DNA of 64,000 nucleotides, taken from positions 47,006,001 to 47,070,000 of the forward strand of contig JAZBRS010000035.1 in the NCBI GenBank assembly GCA_037176725.1, given 5' to 3'. The notes under the pieces were generated by a model. That model was not told the origin of the DNA. It saw only the letters and a program-made list of their open reading frames with translations, and did not search any database. Source of the DNA: Posidonia oceanica (Eukaryota; Streptophyta; Magnoliopsida; Alismatales; Posidoniaceae). This document shows positions 12,277 to 22,595 of this stretch, piece after piece. The number at the start of each line of letters is the position of its first letter. The stretch's first letter is position 1. A program made the translations under genes and the position numbers.

Positions 12277-12890
12277 GATAAGATATCGGACTTATCGACC
12301 GGCAAAGAGAAAGGGGTGATAAGATATTGGACTTATCGGCTGGCAAAGAGGGAATAAAGGAATGATAAGATATCGAACTTATCGGCCAGCAAAGAGGGAA
12401 TAAAGGAGTGATAAGATATCGGACTTATCGGCCGGCAAAGGGAAAGGGGTGATAAGATATCGGACTTATCGACCGGCAAATGAATAAAAGAATAGAATGA
12501 TAAGATATCGGACTTATCGGCCGGCAAAGAGGGGATAAAGGAATGATAAGATATCGGACTTATCGACCGGCAAAGGGAAAGGGGTGATAAGATATCGGAC
12601 TTATCGGCCGGCAAAGAGGGAATAAAGGAATGATAAGATATCGGACTTATCGGCTGGCAAAGAGAAAGGGGTGATAAGATATCGGACTTATCGGCCAGCA
12701 AATGAATAAAAGAATAGAGTGATAAGATATCGGACTTATCGACCGGCAAAGGGGAAATAAAGGAATGATAAGATATCAGACTTATCGGCCAGCAAAGGGA
12801 AAGGGGTGATAAGATATCGGACTTATCGGCCGGTAAAAGGAAAGAGATGATAAGATATCGGACTTATCGGCCGGCAAAGAGGAAGGGGAT
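12277..12890. repeat. 40-50-bp stem-loop repeats, about 14 copies
   Basis: Unit core GATAAGATATCGGACTTATC followed by GGCCGGCAAAG and a variable AGGGAATAAAGGAAT-like tail. GATAAG pairs with CTTATC. Spacing varies from about 40 to 50 bp. ORFs through the array are repeat artefacts. Confidence 0.93.
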
Positions 12891-12927
12891 GATACGGATG
12901 AGATACCGCAGAGCATCTGAAAAGATG

Positions 12928-12954
12928 CCCCTGGTATCAGGATGATACCAGGGG
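12928..12954. repeat. Perfect 12-bp inverted repeat
   Basis: CCCCTGGTATCA, three bases GGA, then TGATACCAGGGG. A strong hairpin at the ORF-side edge of the stem-loop arrays. It contains the same GATA/TATC core, so it may be the ancestor or an end of that family. Confidence 0.85.
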
Positions 12955-13332
12955 TCAGCCGAAGCGTCCCTGGCATCGAAAAGCGAAGGATGGACGAAAC
13001 TAACGTGTTTGTCAAACGAGTAGTTCGGGGTACCAGCTCGACGGAGACTCAACTGGGATGTCTGGTAGTAGGATTTGACGGCGTGGGTCTGCAGAGGTCC
13101 TAGAGTCTGGGTTGATTGTTGAGGACTTTCCTGCGTCATGTGGGCAACAAGTCTGGCCAGGGGCCTCAGGATATGATTGGTAAGGAACATGGAATGCATT
13201 AAGCAGCTTTGAAATGCGAGCAGCCAGCACAAAACACTTTTGCATTGATAAAACTATTGATTACACGCCTGTGGCAGGCCGAAAGATACAACATAACTTG
13301 AAAGGAAACTGAATGGCAGCTGCATAACGGCT
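12955..13332 (-). other. T1 spacer between extra ORF and repeat arrays
   Basis: About 380 bp without tandem structure or recognisable coding content, directly downstream, in element sense, of the DUF7745-like ORF; probably its 3' untranslated region. Confidence 0.5.
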
Positions 13333-14586
13333 CTAGCTGGTTCGGGCCTTCTTTGATTTTCCAGAGTCAGGGAACAATGGACCGCTTGGCGGGATTTCAT
13401 CGATGGGCCAGAGGTCTCGCACCTCGGTGATGTACTCAGGAGTACACCCTGTGCCTCTCGTAGCCGCGATGTCTGTTGATCGCACTCCGTGCTGCATCAG
13501 ATTGGCTACTTCCTTTGTTGGGGCGGTTGTACTGAGGGGATATGCTTAAAGGAGCCTAGGTGTTGTGCTGTCGACAAAGGCGTCCTGCTGGAAACCGAAC
13601 TGGCGCATGACCCTGATAGGGTGGTATTCCACACCTGCGGTGAATCCTGGTAGTACGATCAGCCACATGTCGCGTGTGCTAAAGAAGACAGTGAATGGTT
13701 CGGCCATGGAAGGGATGATGCGCCAGGTTACTGTGTCATCTGTCAGTTCTGATAGCGTCTCGTATTCTTCCTTGACGCTCTTGACTGTCTTGGCATGGCC
13801 GCTGTTGCAGTAGGCCTCAAAAGTATGTACCTGGGGGCACAGAAGGTCTATCTCAGTGTGGGCGGCTAGCCAGACCTGAATAAGTGCTCCGCAACCATGA
13901 AAGTGGCGGCAGCGATGCGAAATGCGGTCTAGTCCGCGGTATGTTTCTGCCAGAACAACCGGTGCCAGGTCTATCTAGCGAGTCACCACAGTGAGTGCTA
14001 TTTCAGCGATCTCGACGGCCACTGTCGCTTTACCATGAGTAAAGACCAGCTCGCCTAGGAAACGGGTAACAAATCCTCGGAGCCACAGCTCGTCTCCGAG
14101 TTCAGCGCGTTTTTCCACAATATCATCAAAATATGCTAGGCGAAGTAGGGGCGTGGGCCCGCTGGTGCAAATCAGTCTTTGCTGGCAACTTCGAGTAGAG
14201 AGCCCAGTCAGCTGTTTCAGGACTGCAATGTATCTGTCACACCTCACAAAGATGGGCGGCCCCAAGATCTTGGAAAAGCCACAGATCCGACGCACTTCCT
14301 CCAGTGTAGGTGTCAGTTCAGTTCTGCCAAAACGGAAGACATGGTGTGCCGGTTTCCAAAACCTTGCGGCGGCGCACAAAAGATGGCGGCTCACTTCTAC
14401 ATCAGCAGCCTTTAGCAGTTTGGTTGGAATGCCCCATAGGCGCAGCTTCTCGCAGTAATCTTTGGTAAGCTTGCCGATCCACTCTCGCAGGATCTCAGAA
14501 CAGTGTGCCGGGGTCACTAAAGTGGGGAAACCCATTGCGTAGATTGCAGAACGTAGGCAGACAGCTGTCGCAAAATCTTCAGGTAC
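13333..14586 (-). pseudogene. DUF7745/PMD-like extra ORF of T1, downstream of integrase
   Basis: About 400 codons in one frame with two stops (TAG near 13975, TAA near 13540). The N-terminal part (from ATG at 14535) has ARFWKPAHHVFRFG and ELTPTLEEVRRICG. The C-terminal part has LAETYRGLDRISHRC, HFHGCGALIQVWLA and EYHPIRVMRQFGFQQ. These are hallmarks of the plant DUF7745 family, related to the plant mobile domain of retroelement-associated proteins; the molecular function is unknown. It lies in sense 1.3 kb after integrase, where retroviruses carry env, but I see no signal peptide or membrane segment. The frame stays open upstream of the ATG to a possible splice acceptor (GTAGCAG then GTACC) near 14587, so a spliced RNA is conceivable. 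Confidence 0.75.
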
Positions 14587-15887
14587 CTGCTACCAAGACT
14601 GTGAATTATCAGATCTCACACAGGCACAAAACTACTGATTGAAAGCAGATTCCGAAGCTGGTAAAACAGTTCAACACATCCAACAGTAAACATTCAGATC
14701 ATGGCAATTAAACACATATAAGCAAAGGGATTTTGTTGGCGCGGGGCGAGGACTGGCAGGAGTTCTGGGTCGTCGCAGCTCGATGATGCCAACGCGTGCC
14801 GAGTAGGAGTACTGTCTCAGTGCCAAAGCAAGCCTTGCAAAGCAGAATGATCAAAGGGAGGGGAGATGATTGGAAACGCGGATGTATGCATGATTTTTGA
14901 TTGGTGTAGTTTGCCCTCAGCATCGGAAGTGCTTTGGTGCCTGCTGCACCGGAAGGGAGCGGTCCTTGACTCACTGGACTCTACTCAGACTCTTAACTTG
15001 TTGGTGGCACTCCAGGAAAGGGTGTTGGTGATGTTTGGTGGTGGTGTAGAGAGGACGGGCTCCATGCCAAACTCTCAAGGACTTACACTCACTCCTACCT
15101 TTTCCCTCCTTTTTTATGTAGGTGCGTAGGGCTCTCCTCATTCCTATTTTGGAAACAAGGAGGACCTGGCCCGAACTTTGACTCTTCTCTGGGGTAGGTG
15201 AAAGGTGCGGGATTACCCTGCCTGCCTTCATTTTTGGAGTTGACTTTTGCTCCTCTCCTTTTCCTTTTCTATCATTCTCTTTTTTTTCTTTTCTATCATT
15301 CTCTTCATTTGTTGTTTTTCTTTCTTTTCTTTTCTTTTTATCGTTCTTTTTTCCCTTTTTTTCTTTCAGGCTTGCAGGTCTCCGCTATCCCTACCCTAGA
15401 GGAAATGGGTGTCTAACTTCTGAGCCGTGGGGCTAGGACTCTCTGGTGTGGACTTTGGCTCTCTCTTTCTTTCTTTTCTTGCACGTCTTGGCTTAGACAT
15501 GTATTCCTTTCTGGCTAACGCCTAGCATTCTTCTAGGAGTGTAAGTCCTTAGGCGTTTGGGCGTTTCGCCCGCTCTCACTGAGTAGTGGCTCCCTCACTA
15601 GCTAAGACATCTAAGTAGTGTCAGGTGAGGTCGGGAGACTCCTTCTGCAGCAGGCAAGCACCTCCGATTTTCATCACCGGGCAATATGCAATACATGATT
15701 TGAGAGGATGACGATGATGATTATAAAAGGAGATGAGAGAAGGAATGTACGGGAATGCAGTGATAAAAAAATGCAAAAGATAGGATGAAGTGATGTATGG
15801 GGGAGATAAGGCGAAAAGATGAACAGAAACATGCGAGTGATGGGAGTACGAAAGGTGGGACGAAGGATCCACAATGGTTGCTCCCAG
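14587..15887 (-). other. T1 spacer between integrase and extra ORF
   Basis: 1.3 kb without a supported gene. A strongly pyrimidine-rich run on the plus strand (15240-15375, TTTCTTTTCT-like), purine-rich in element sense, is the main structure. The corresponding place in T3 (34010-34400) holds a 24-bp T-rich tandem repeat. Confidence 0.6.
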
Positions 15888-16859
15888 CTACTGATAGTAC
15901 TTCTTGAGGTAACACAAGTTGACCGGCTCGGACTGCTCGACCTGGTCCATGTCCTCAAGAGTTACCGCACCACCTGAGAAGATCTACTTAACCACGAAGG
16001 GGCCACGCCAGTTAGGTCGGAATTTGCCTCGACCATCGGGTAAATGAATGGCACGCAGAACGAGATCCTCTGGCTGGAAGCTTCTAGGCCGGACTTTCTT
16101 CAAGAACGCTCTAGCCATTCGTTTCTGGTAACAATGAGCATTATGCATAGCTTGTAGTCTGTGCTCATCAATCAGATTCAGTTGGACGCAGCGGTCTTCG
16201 ACCCATTCTGCCTCTTCCAACTCAGCTTCTCGTAGGATCCATAGTGAGGGGATCTCTACTTCGACGGGTAATACCGCTTCCATGCCGTACACCAGAGAGT
16301 ACGGGGTGGCTCCAGTCGAGGTCCGGATTGATGTCCTGTACGCCCAGAGCGCGTACGGGAGCTTATCATGCCAATCTTTGTGGGTTTCTGCCATCTTCTT
16401 CATGATTTTGATAATGTTTTTGTTAGCAAACTCCACTGCTCCATTCATCTGTGGCCGATAAGGCGAGGACCTGTGATGCTTGATCTTGAGACTCTACAGG
16501 TACTCCTCGGTTCTTTTGGCAATGAAGTTTGTGCCATTATCAGAGATGATGGAGTGCGGGACCCTGTATCGGGCAACGATACTGTTCCTGATAAACTTTT
16601 CTGTTGCCACTGCGGTGACTGTCCTATAAGAGGCTGCTTCCACCCACTTAGTGAAGTAGTCAATCGCTACCATGATGAAACGATGGCCGTTTGAAGCAGC
16701 GGGGTGTATTGCGCCAATGACGTCGATCCCCCAGGTGGAGAAAGGCCATGGCGAGGACATGTTATGCAGCTGATGAGGGGGAGCCTTGATAAAGTTACCA
16801 TGGATCTGACAGTTGTGGCATTTACGCACGAACCGGCAACAATCCGCCTCCATGGTTTG
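15888..16859 (-). pseudogene. int: T1 integrase core and C-terminus
   Basis: Continues from the zinc-binding part in the neighbouring entry. It has the CHNC half of the HHCC motif and the DDE catalytic core: WGIDVIGAI (first D), ISDNGTNF (second D) and NGAVEFANK (E). The C-terminal end reads DLVLRAIHLPDGRGKFRPNWRGPFVVK and then LKKYYQ before the stop at 15888. Two in-frame TAG codons (16494-16496 and 15984-15986) break it; both can be read as former CAG. No chromodomain is seen. It would insert cDNA into chromosomes with a five-base stagger, matching the GCATG duplication. Confidence 0.9.
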
Positions 16860-17687
16860 CTAGAAATATCCTTGGAGCATGATCTTCTTGGCCAAGAGGA
16901 TGCCATTCATGTGTGGGCCACAGGTCCCTGCATGCACTTGAAGCATTAGCGTATCAGCCTCCGGCTTGTCCAGGCAACGTAATAGCATCTGATTGTATGA
17001 TCTTCTGTATAGCTGCCCAGCCCCTAATACATATTTTGACGCCAGACGCGCCAAAGTTCTCTTATCTTCTGCAGTGGTGCCAGGCGGAAGGCTGCCGGAT
17101 TCCATGAATGCTTTAATGTCGTGATACCATGGCCACTCTTCTGCCGAATCTGCTTCCTCTACGTTCATGCAATGCGCGGGCTCCTCTATGCAGGTAACTG
17201 ACACATCTACCGTGCTATCTTCTAGTATACTGAGCCAGGATGCCAGGGTTGCTAGTGCGTCTGCATACGCATTCTTTGCTCTGTTCATGTATGTGAAGTT
17301 GATGCTCCTAAACTCTTCTATTAGCCTCAGCAGGCATTCGTGATATGGCACAAGTTTCGGATCCTTTGTCTTCCAGTCGCCATTCACTTGAGAGATCACT
17401 AACATGGCATCGCCGTGCACACGCAACTTCTGCGCCTTATGCTCGAGGGCGACTTTCAAATCCAAGATGCATGCTTCATATTCTGCTTCATTGTTTGTGC
17501 ATGTGAAAGTCAACTTCCTCGCAAAAGGAATCATCTGCCCCTGGGGCGTGGTCAACACTGTGCCTATGCCTCGACCCTTTTTGTTGACAGCGCTGTCAAA
17601 GTACAGTTGCCATTGCTCTTGCTCCTCAGGGTCTTTCTCCTCAGAGTCCTCCATTGCAAACAGAATGTCCTCGTCAGGGAACTGCGT
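16860..17687 (-). pseudogene. T1 second (archaeal-type) RNase H and integrase zinc domain
   Basis: 265 codons open. RNase H motifs and acidic residues, numbered from the Met at 17654: YFDSA (D20), NNEAEYEA (E58), VHGDAMLV (D82) and NAYADALA (D132), so the DEDD set is complete. It would degrade RNA in the RNA-DNA hybrid. The C-terminal part begins integrase with VHAGTCGPHMNG (HH of HHCC). TAG codons at 17688-17690 and 16860-16862 separate it from RT and from the integrase core; the second sits where a tryptophan is usual (T3 has YYWPTMEADC). A second RNase H before integrase is the mark of the Tat lineage. Confidence 0.9.
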
Positions 17688-19272
17688 CTAGAGTGGCTGG
17701 TATTCAGGCAAAGGAAAATCAGCAAGGTGATCTGCCATAGCCTGGCCCTTCATAGATCTCTGTGTGACGAAGGTGATGTCGTACTGAGATAACAACACCT
17801 GCCATTTGACACATCTGCCCACCAAAGCCGGCTTTTGGAAGAGAAACTTGATAGGATCATGCCGGCACAAGAGCTGAACTGGGTATGCCATCATATAATG
17901 CCTCAGTTTCTGTGCGGCCCAGACAAGGGACAAACAGGTCTTCTCCATTGTGCTGTACCTGGCCTCGCATTCATTAAACTTCTTGCTCAGGTAATAAATG
18001 GCGCGCTCCTTCCTACCAGATTCGTCGTGTTGGCCCAAGACGGCGCCCATGGAATGCAGCGTGGTAGAAAGGTAGAGAAGCAAAGGTCTTCCTGGCGTGG
18101 GAGGTACCAGGACAGGAGGTTTGACCAGAAGTTGCTTGATTTTATCAAATGCGGCTTGGCACTCCTCGTTCCAGTCGATTTGTGCGTTCTTCTTCAGGAG
18201 TTTGAATATAGGCTCACAGATGGGCGTAAACTGTGCAATGAAGCGACTGATATACTGTAAACGCCCAAGTAGGCCTCGAACCTCCTTCTCGGTTCTAGGG
18301 GGTGGCATGTCCACGATGGCTTTTGCTTTCATCGGGTCCACTTCAATCCCCCTTTGGCTAACAATGTAGCCCAGAAGTTTGCCAGATGAAACCCCAAACA
18401 CGCATTTACTGGGGTTAAGTCTCAGTCTGTATTTCCTTAATCGGTCAAAGAGCTTCTTCAGGCAAGCAAGGAGATCCTCAGGCTCTTTGGTCTTAGCAAT
18501 CATGTCGTCTACATAGACCTCCACTTCTTGGTGCATGAGGTCGTGAAAAAGTGTAGTCATGGCCCTCTGATAGGTTGCGCCAGCATTCTTCAACCCAAAT
18601 GGCATAACTTGATAACAGAAGACCCCCCAAGGGGTGATGAATGAAGTCTTTTCCATGTCTTCTTCTGCCATTTTGATCTGATTATAACCGGAGAAGCCGT
18701 CCATAAAGGATAGCATCTTGTGGCCCGCAGTGTTGTCGACTAGGACGTCAATGTGAGGCAATGGGAAGTCGTCCTTGGGGCTCGCCTTGTTCAGGTCCCT
18801 GTAGTCGATACATATCTGGATCTGGCCATCCTTCTTGGGCACTGGCACGATGTTCGCAAGCCACTCAGGGTAAAGGACGACCTTCAGAAAATTGACATCA
18901 AGCTGCTTCATTATCTCTTCCTTGATCATGAGCAGCCACTGTGGTCGCCATCTTCTCAGCTTCTGCTTTACTGGCTTGGCATCTGCTTTCAAGGGCAAGT
19001 TATGGACTACTATTTCGATATCGAGGCCAACCATATCTTCATAAGTCCAGGAGAAGACATCCGCATACTCTTTCAGAAATGTGATGAACTCTATTCTGGC
19101 CTGCGGCGATAGTAGGGCGCTGATGCGAACTTCTTCGGTTTCTTCGACTATGCCGAGGTTAACAACCTCTGTTTCTTCCTCAACATGCAGGTTGGGGCCT
19201 TCTGGATCGTCGTCATAGGGTCGGAACTCAGGCGATGGTTCATCATTCTCATCCTCGCCTGTATTGTCTTCT
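17688..19272 (-). pseudogene. pol: T1 reverse transcriptase with degenerate first RNase H
   Basis: From codon 1 (19034) the frame is open for 448 codons. RT signatures are CIDYRDLNKASPKDDFPLPH, MDGFSGYNQI, MPFGLKNAGATYQRAM and the catalytic YVDD at residues 174-177. Upstream, 19035-19272 encodes the usual lead-in (FLKEYADVFSWTYEDMVGL). After RT comes a Ty3-type RNase H whose first catalytic motif, normally LYTDAS, reads LYLSTT, so the metal-binding Asp is gone, while YSTMEK and LRHYMMAYPV persist. It probably acts as a connection domain, with catalysis done by the second RNase H. A stop near 19277 and the TAG at 17688 interrupt the polyprotein. Confidence 0.93.
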
Positions 19273-20870
19273 TCTCCTTATGCAACAAGTTCCGAGAGGA
19301 TCTCCTTTTCGAAGGTGGGGTTTGTTATATCAAAGGAGTGTAAATGTTCTGCTTCTTGGCCCTGGTGACGCCTCAGGATGGTCACGCCTACTTGAGTGTT
19401 TATGTATCCTCAGCGTGCGACCTCTGTCCTGGTGACTTCCCCTGTCAATTCTACTGCTGATGACACTGCTGCATGCTCTGCTGATACTACTGAAGGCCTT
19501 GCTAATTCTGCGACTGATATTGCTGATGGCCCTGCTACTGAGACTACTGACAACTCTGTTACTGATTCTGCTTTCTGCTCTGTTACTGCTGTTGTGTGAT
19601 CTACTGGTGCTTCCTCTTCTGAGTCTGCTAATATGCTTGTGGAGGGTATGTCGAACTGGTGGCTGACCTGGATACCGCCACTTGCTACCCTGCCCAAGTG
19701 AGGCATGTGCTGCACGAGCCACCTAGACCCACCTTCCGGTTGAAGGGTAATGAGCTCGTCTGGTCTAGGGGAGTCCGGTATTACTGAATTTTCTTCTAGG
19801 ACCATGATGGAGGCGTGGTCTTCTTGCAGAGGAGGGTCCGTAACCACGGCTTTTCCTTTCCTTTCTGCGGCTTGGTGCTGTGCCAGGTCTTCTGCTATCG
19901 ACTCGAGCTGTTCTTGATAAAGTAGCTCCAAATCGGACATCCATGAATCGACCTGGGCTTCTATCGCCTCTCCTTCCTCCTCATCTGAGGGTGAGTCGAC
20001 GTAGTAGGCGCCGGGGGCCTGTGGCACTGGCTCGGCTGCAAGATGGATCGCTGTCCTTGGTATTTGCACGGTCTAGCTCACGGGCGCGTCGGATAGCGAT
20101 AGCCTCGGCATGGGAGATCCAGACAGGCTGGTCAGTGGGGCCACAGACGGGTATGCTGCCAGGGTCACTGTTGCAGTTAGAGGGTAGGCAGAGGTGCTCT
20201 TCTGAAGGCTCAAGGGCCGGGAGACTATGATGCTCAGCTAATCCTCTGCGACTGGTGGTGATGGTGAGAGTGCGGCCTCTGACGCCATAGGGTCTTGCCA
20301 TGAGAGTTGCTGTTCTACGGCAGGAGAATGCGTGACTGACTGAGCCGACGGCATTGCTTGAGATGCGGCTACTGAAAAAGGCTGAGTTACGCTGCTGACT
20401 GAACTCAGTGGTTGACCCTCCTGAGAGGGTGACAGTTGTACCGATGTGACAGCGGTTGTGAGCGAACTGACTAACTGCGCCTGAGTTGGTGTCTTTGAAC
20501 TCAGAGCGGCTTGAGCTGGTACTGGTGATGCTGACAAGACTGCAGGAAAATCAGAGACTGTCAAGTCTGCCAAAGGTTCTGCCAAATCTGCTGCTTTATG
20601 ATCTGTGGAAGGAAGGGCCAGACAAACCGACCGAGGTGCTGTTGAGCTGGGCTGGCTTTCGCTGTAGGTCTGAGCTGCCCCTGCTATGCTAGACTGTTCC
20701 TCATCCGAGTAGTAGTCCTCAACACAGACCCAGTCTTCTCCTGGTGACGGAGAGCTTTGGCATGGCTCCGACTGCACTATGGCTTGAACGGCGCTTGAAC
20801 CCAGGATACCCGCACTTGTGAAGTTAGCGAGATTCCAGGGTATGATCATTCTTCGATTCTTCACTTGCGG
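19273..20870 (-). pseudogene. T1 low-complexity linker between G-patch motif and RT
   Basis: Two long open stretches (20238-20864 and 19410-20069) rich in Ser, Thr, Ala, Val, Gln and Glu, with degenerate repeats such as SVVSVAGPSAISVAEL. There is no catalytic motif. The matching region of T3 is a different low-complexity linker (38865-39242). Frame changes and at least one stop occur. It is probably a flexible part of the polyprotein. Confidence 0.6.
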
Positions 20871-21255
20871 GCGCTTACTTTCATCAGCGTGTGGGTCGTA
20901 TCCAAGACCCTCATTGTCTCTTCATTCTTCCGCCACGAACGGTTCAGCGATTCCCTGGCTGTATCGCCCGAGCGGCGTCCCCTTGATGTAGCCCCACCTG
21001 TGACAGACGTTCTCGACCATCTGAAAAGGGTTGTTGTGAACAGCCAAGGAGTTGACACGTTCAAGATCTGGTAAAAAGTTAATTGGCTCGCACCGATTAA
21101 CGCGATATAAAGCGTTCGAGAGTTCAGGGTCAAAAGGGACAGTCCGCGAAGAGACAGAGGAAATCGCCTCGATCCGCTCCTTCTCAAAATTCTCTGCCAT
21201 GACAACGATGACATCGTCACCTTGGCGGAACTTGATCATGCGATGGAGGGATAAC
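20871..21255 (-). pseudogene. T1 G-patch-like segment after protease
   Basis: In frame after a shift near 21255, the segment runs through RMIKFRQGDDVIVVMAE and reaches RWGYIKGTPLGRYSQGI, then a TGA, then NEGLGYDPHADE. The spacing G-aromatic...G...LG...QGI...GLGY fits a degenerate G-patch, a glycine-rich RNA-binding motif. T3 has a cleaner G-patch in the same place. Betaretroviruses also carry a G-patch just after protease. Function in plant elements is not known to me. Confidence 0.65.
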
Positions 21256-21636
21256 CTAATGCTTGTGGAGCCAGGGGCGCCCAAGCAGAAAGTTGAAGTT
21301 AGGCTCCAAGTCGACGACGTAGAATTCCACATCGAATGTGACCGGACCAATGATTAGAGGAATAATCAGAATCCCTAGAGCGTCATGGTGGGTATTATCA
21401 AAAACTATCATTCCCTTTACAGCCGGAGTAATGTCCTCGGCCTTGAATCCGAGCTTAATTGCTGTTCGCAAGGGACAGACGTTAAGGCCTGACCCATTAT
21501 CGACCAGCGCAAGGGGAATGCGAAAGTTCTTGAATTGTACCGTGACGAACAAGGGTTGGTTATGATTAATCCCCGCCGGAGGCAACTCATCACTCGTGAA
21601 AGTGATGACCTGGGGTTCTACAATCATTCCAACCAT
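21256..21636 (-). pseudogene. pro: T1 aspartic protease
   Basis: Retropepsin-like domain with the active-site strand LALVDNGSGLNVCP (D-N-G-S) and the partner strand NFLLGRPWLHKH. It would cleave the Gag-Pol polyprotein. A stop separates it from the preceding linker (AWLE stop), and a frame shift follows near 21255. In T3 the equivalent domain is preceded by an additional protease-like copy; here there is only one. Confidence 0.9.
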
Positions 21637-22595
21637 GCTTTCAAGGCGGCAGGTTCTATGGTTTGGGACACATGGGCGGCTTGGAACACGCGAAGAAAAG
21701 CCTCACGGTGTTCGGCAGAAGTGTGTATCAGGTCCCAAATGGATATGTCGGCTTTAACCTTTTTGAGTTGGGAAGTAATGTCAGCCTTGGGCTGGCCCTT
21801 TTTGGCGGCAGGGAGTGTGGCTTTGGGGATAGGTTCAGCTATGGTGGATTCAAGAGGCTGGCCTGAAGGTGGTAGGGTTGTAGGCTGGCCTAAGGGAAGA
21901 GGTGTTGCAGGTTCTGGATGACTAGGTCTAGCCACTGGTGCTGGGGGTTTGTAGACCCTCCCCGATCGCGTCACTTCTGCACACATTTTCGTGGCGTAGT
22001 TGTAAGGTACGCGATTGGTATCCCGAGTTAGGTTAATAACCATGGGAGCGCGTGCAGCGAGCACAAGAGGGGCTACGGGGGTGCCTATCGGTTAAGGAGG
22101 GTATGGATAAGAGGATTGCTGGGAAGGCAAACGGGGTGGGGATTGAGGTCTTGCTAACAGGTGCATAGGAGACCCTAGCTGAGGTCTGGCTAGGAGATGT
22201 ATTGGGGATACTGGCTGCGGGTTACCTAGCAGGTGTACTAGGGCTTGAGCCTGAGAAAGCATGGTGGCTGGTTCAGAAGAACGCTCCAGCCTGGTGCACG
22301 GTCGGATCATATGAACGCCCGACTTGGAGCCGGCGACAACAGCAAGATAAAGAGAGACTGGAAAGGGAGTAGAAACATCATGGATAAGCCCAGAAGGATC
22401 TACCACAGATGTGGGAGATCTAGAAGGAAAAAGAGAATGGATTCCTGAGGTCCCTGCGCCTCCTGAATAGGAGTGCTCCAGCAGGGGCTGGCGAACAATA
22501 TTAGCTGGGGTAGATGCTGATGCAGATGCATGAGATGGTGTAGAAGTGGACGCCTCGTGCGTGTCGATTACAATCGTTCCCGATTCGATCAAATC
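21637..22595 (-). pseudogene. T1 Gag-Pro linker
   Basis: Two open stretches (22092-22592 and 21637-22064). The first continues gag after its TAG (DLIESGTIVIDTHEAS, then Pro/Ser-rich). The second contains KKVKADISIWDLIHTSAEHR, homologous to LKKTQARISIYDIINSS before the second protease of T3, a conserved lead-in to the Tat protease. Confidence 0.7.

Noticed and set aside
12333..12749. 138-codon ORF with ADKSDILS repeats
   Set aside because: Translation of the 40-50-bp stem-loop array.
13333..14586. env-like envelope protein
   Set aside because: Position fits, but there is no signal peptide, transmembrane segment or coiled coil, and the motifs are those of DUF7745.
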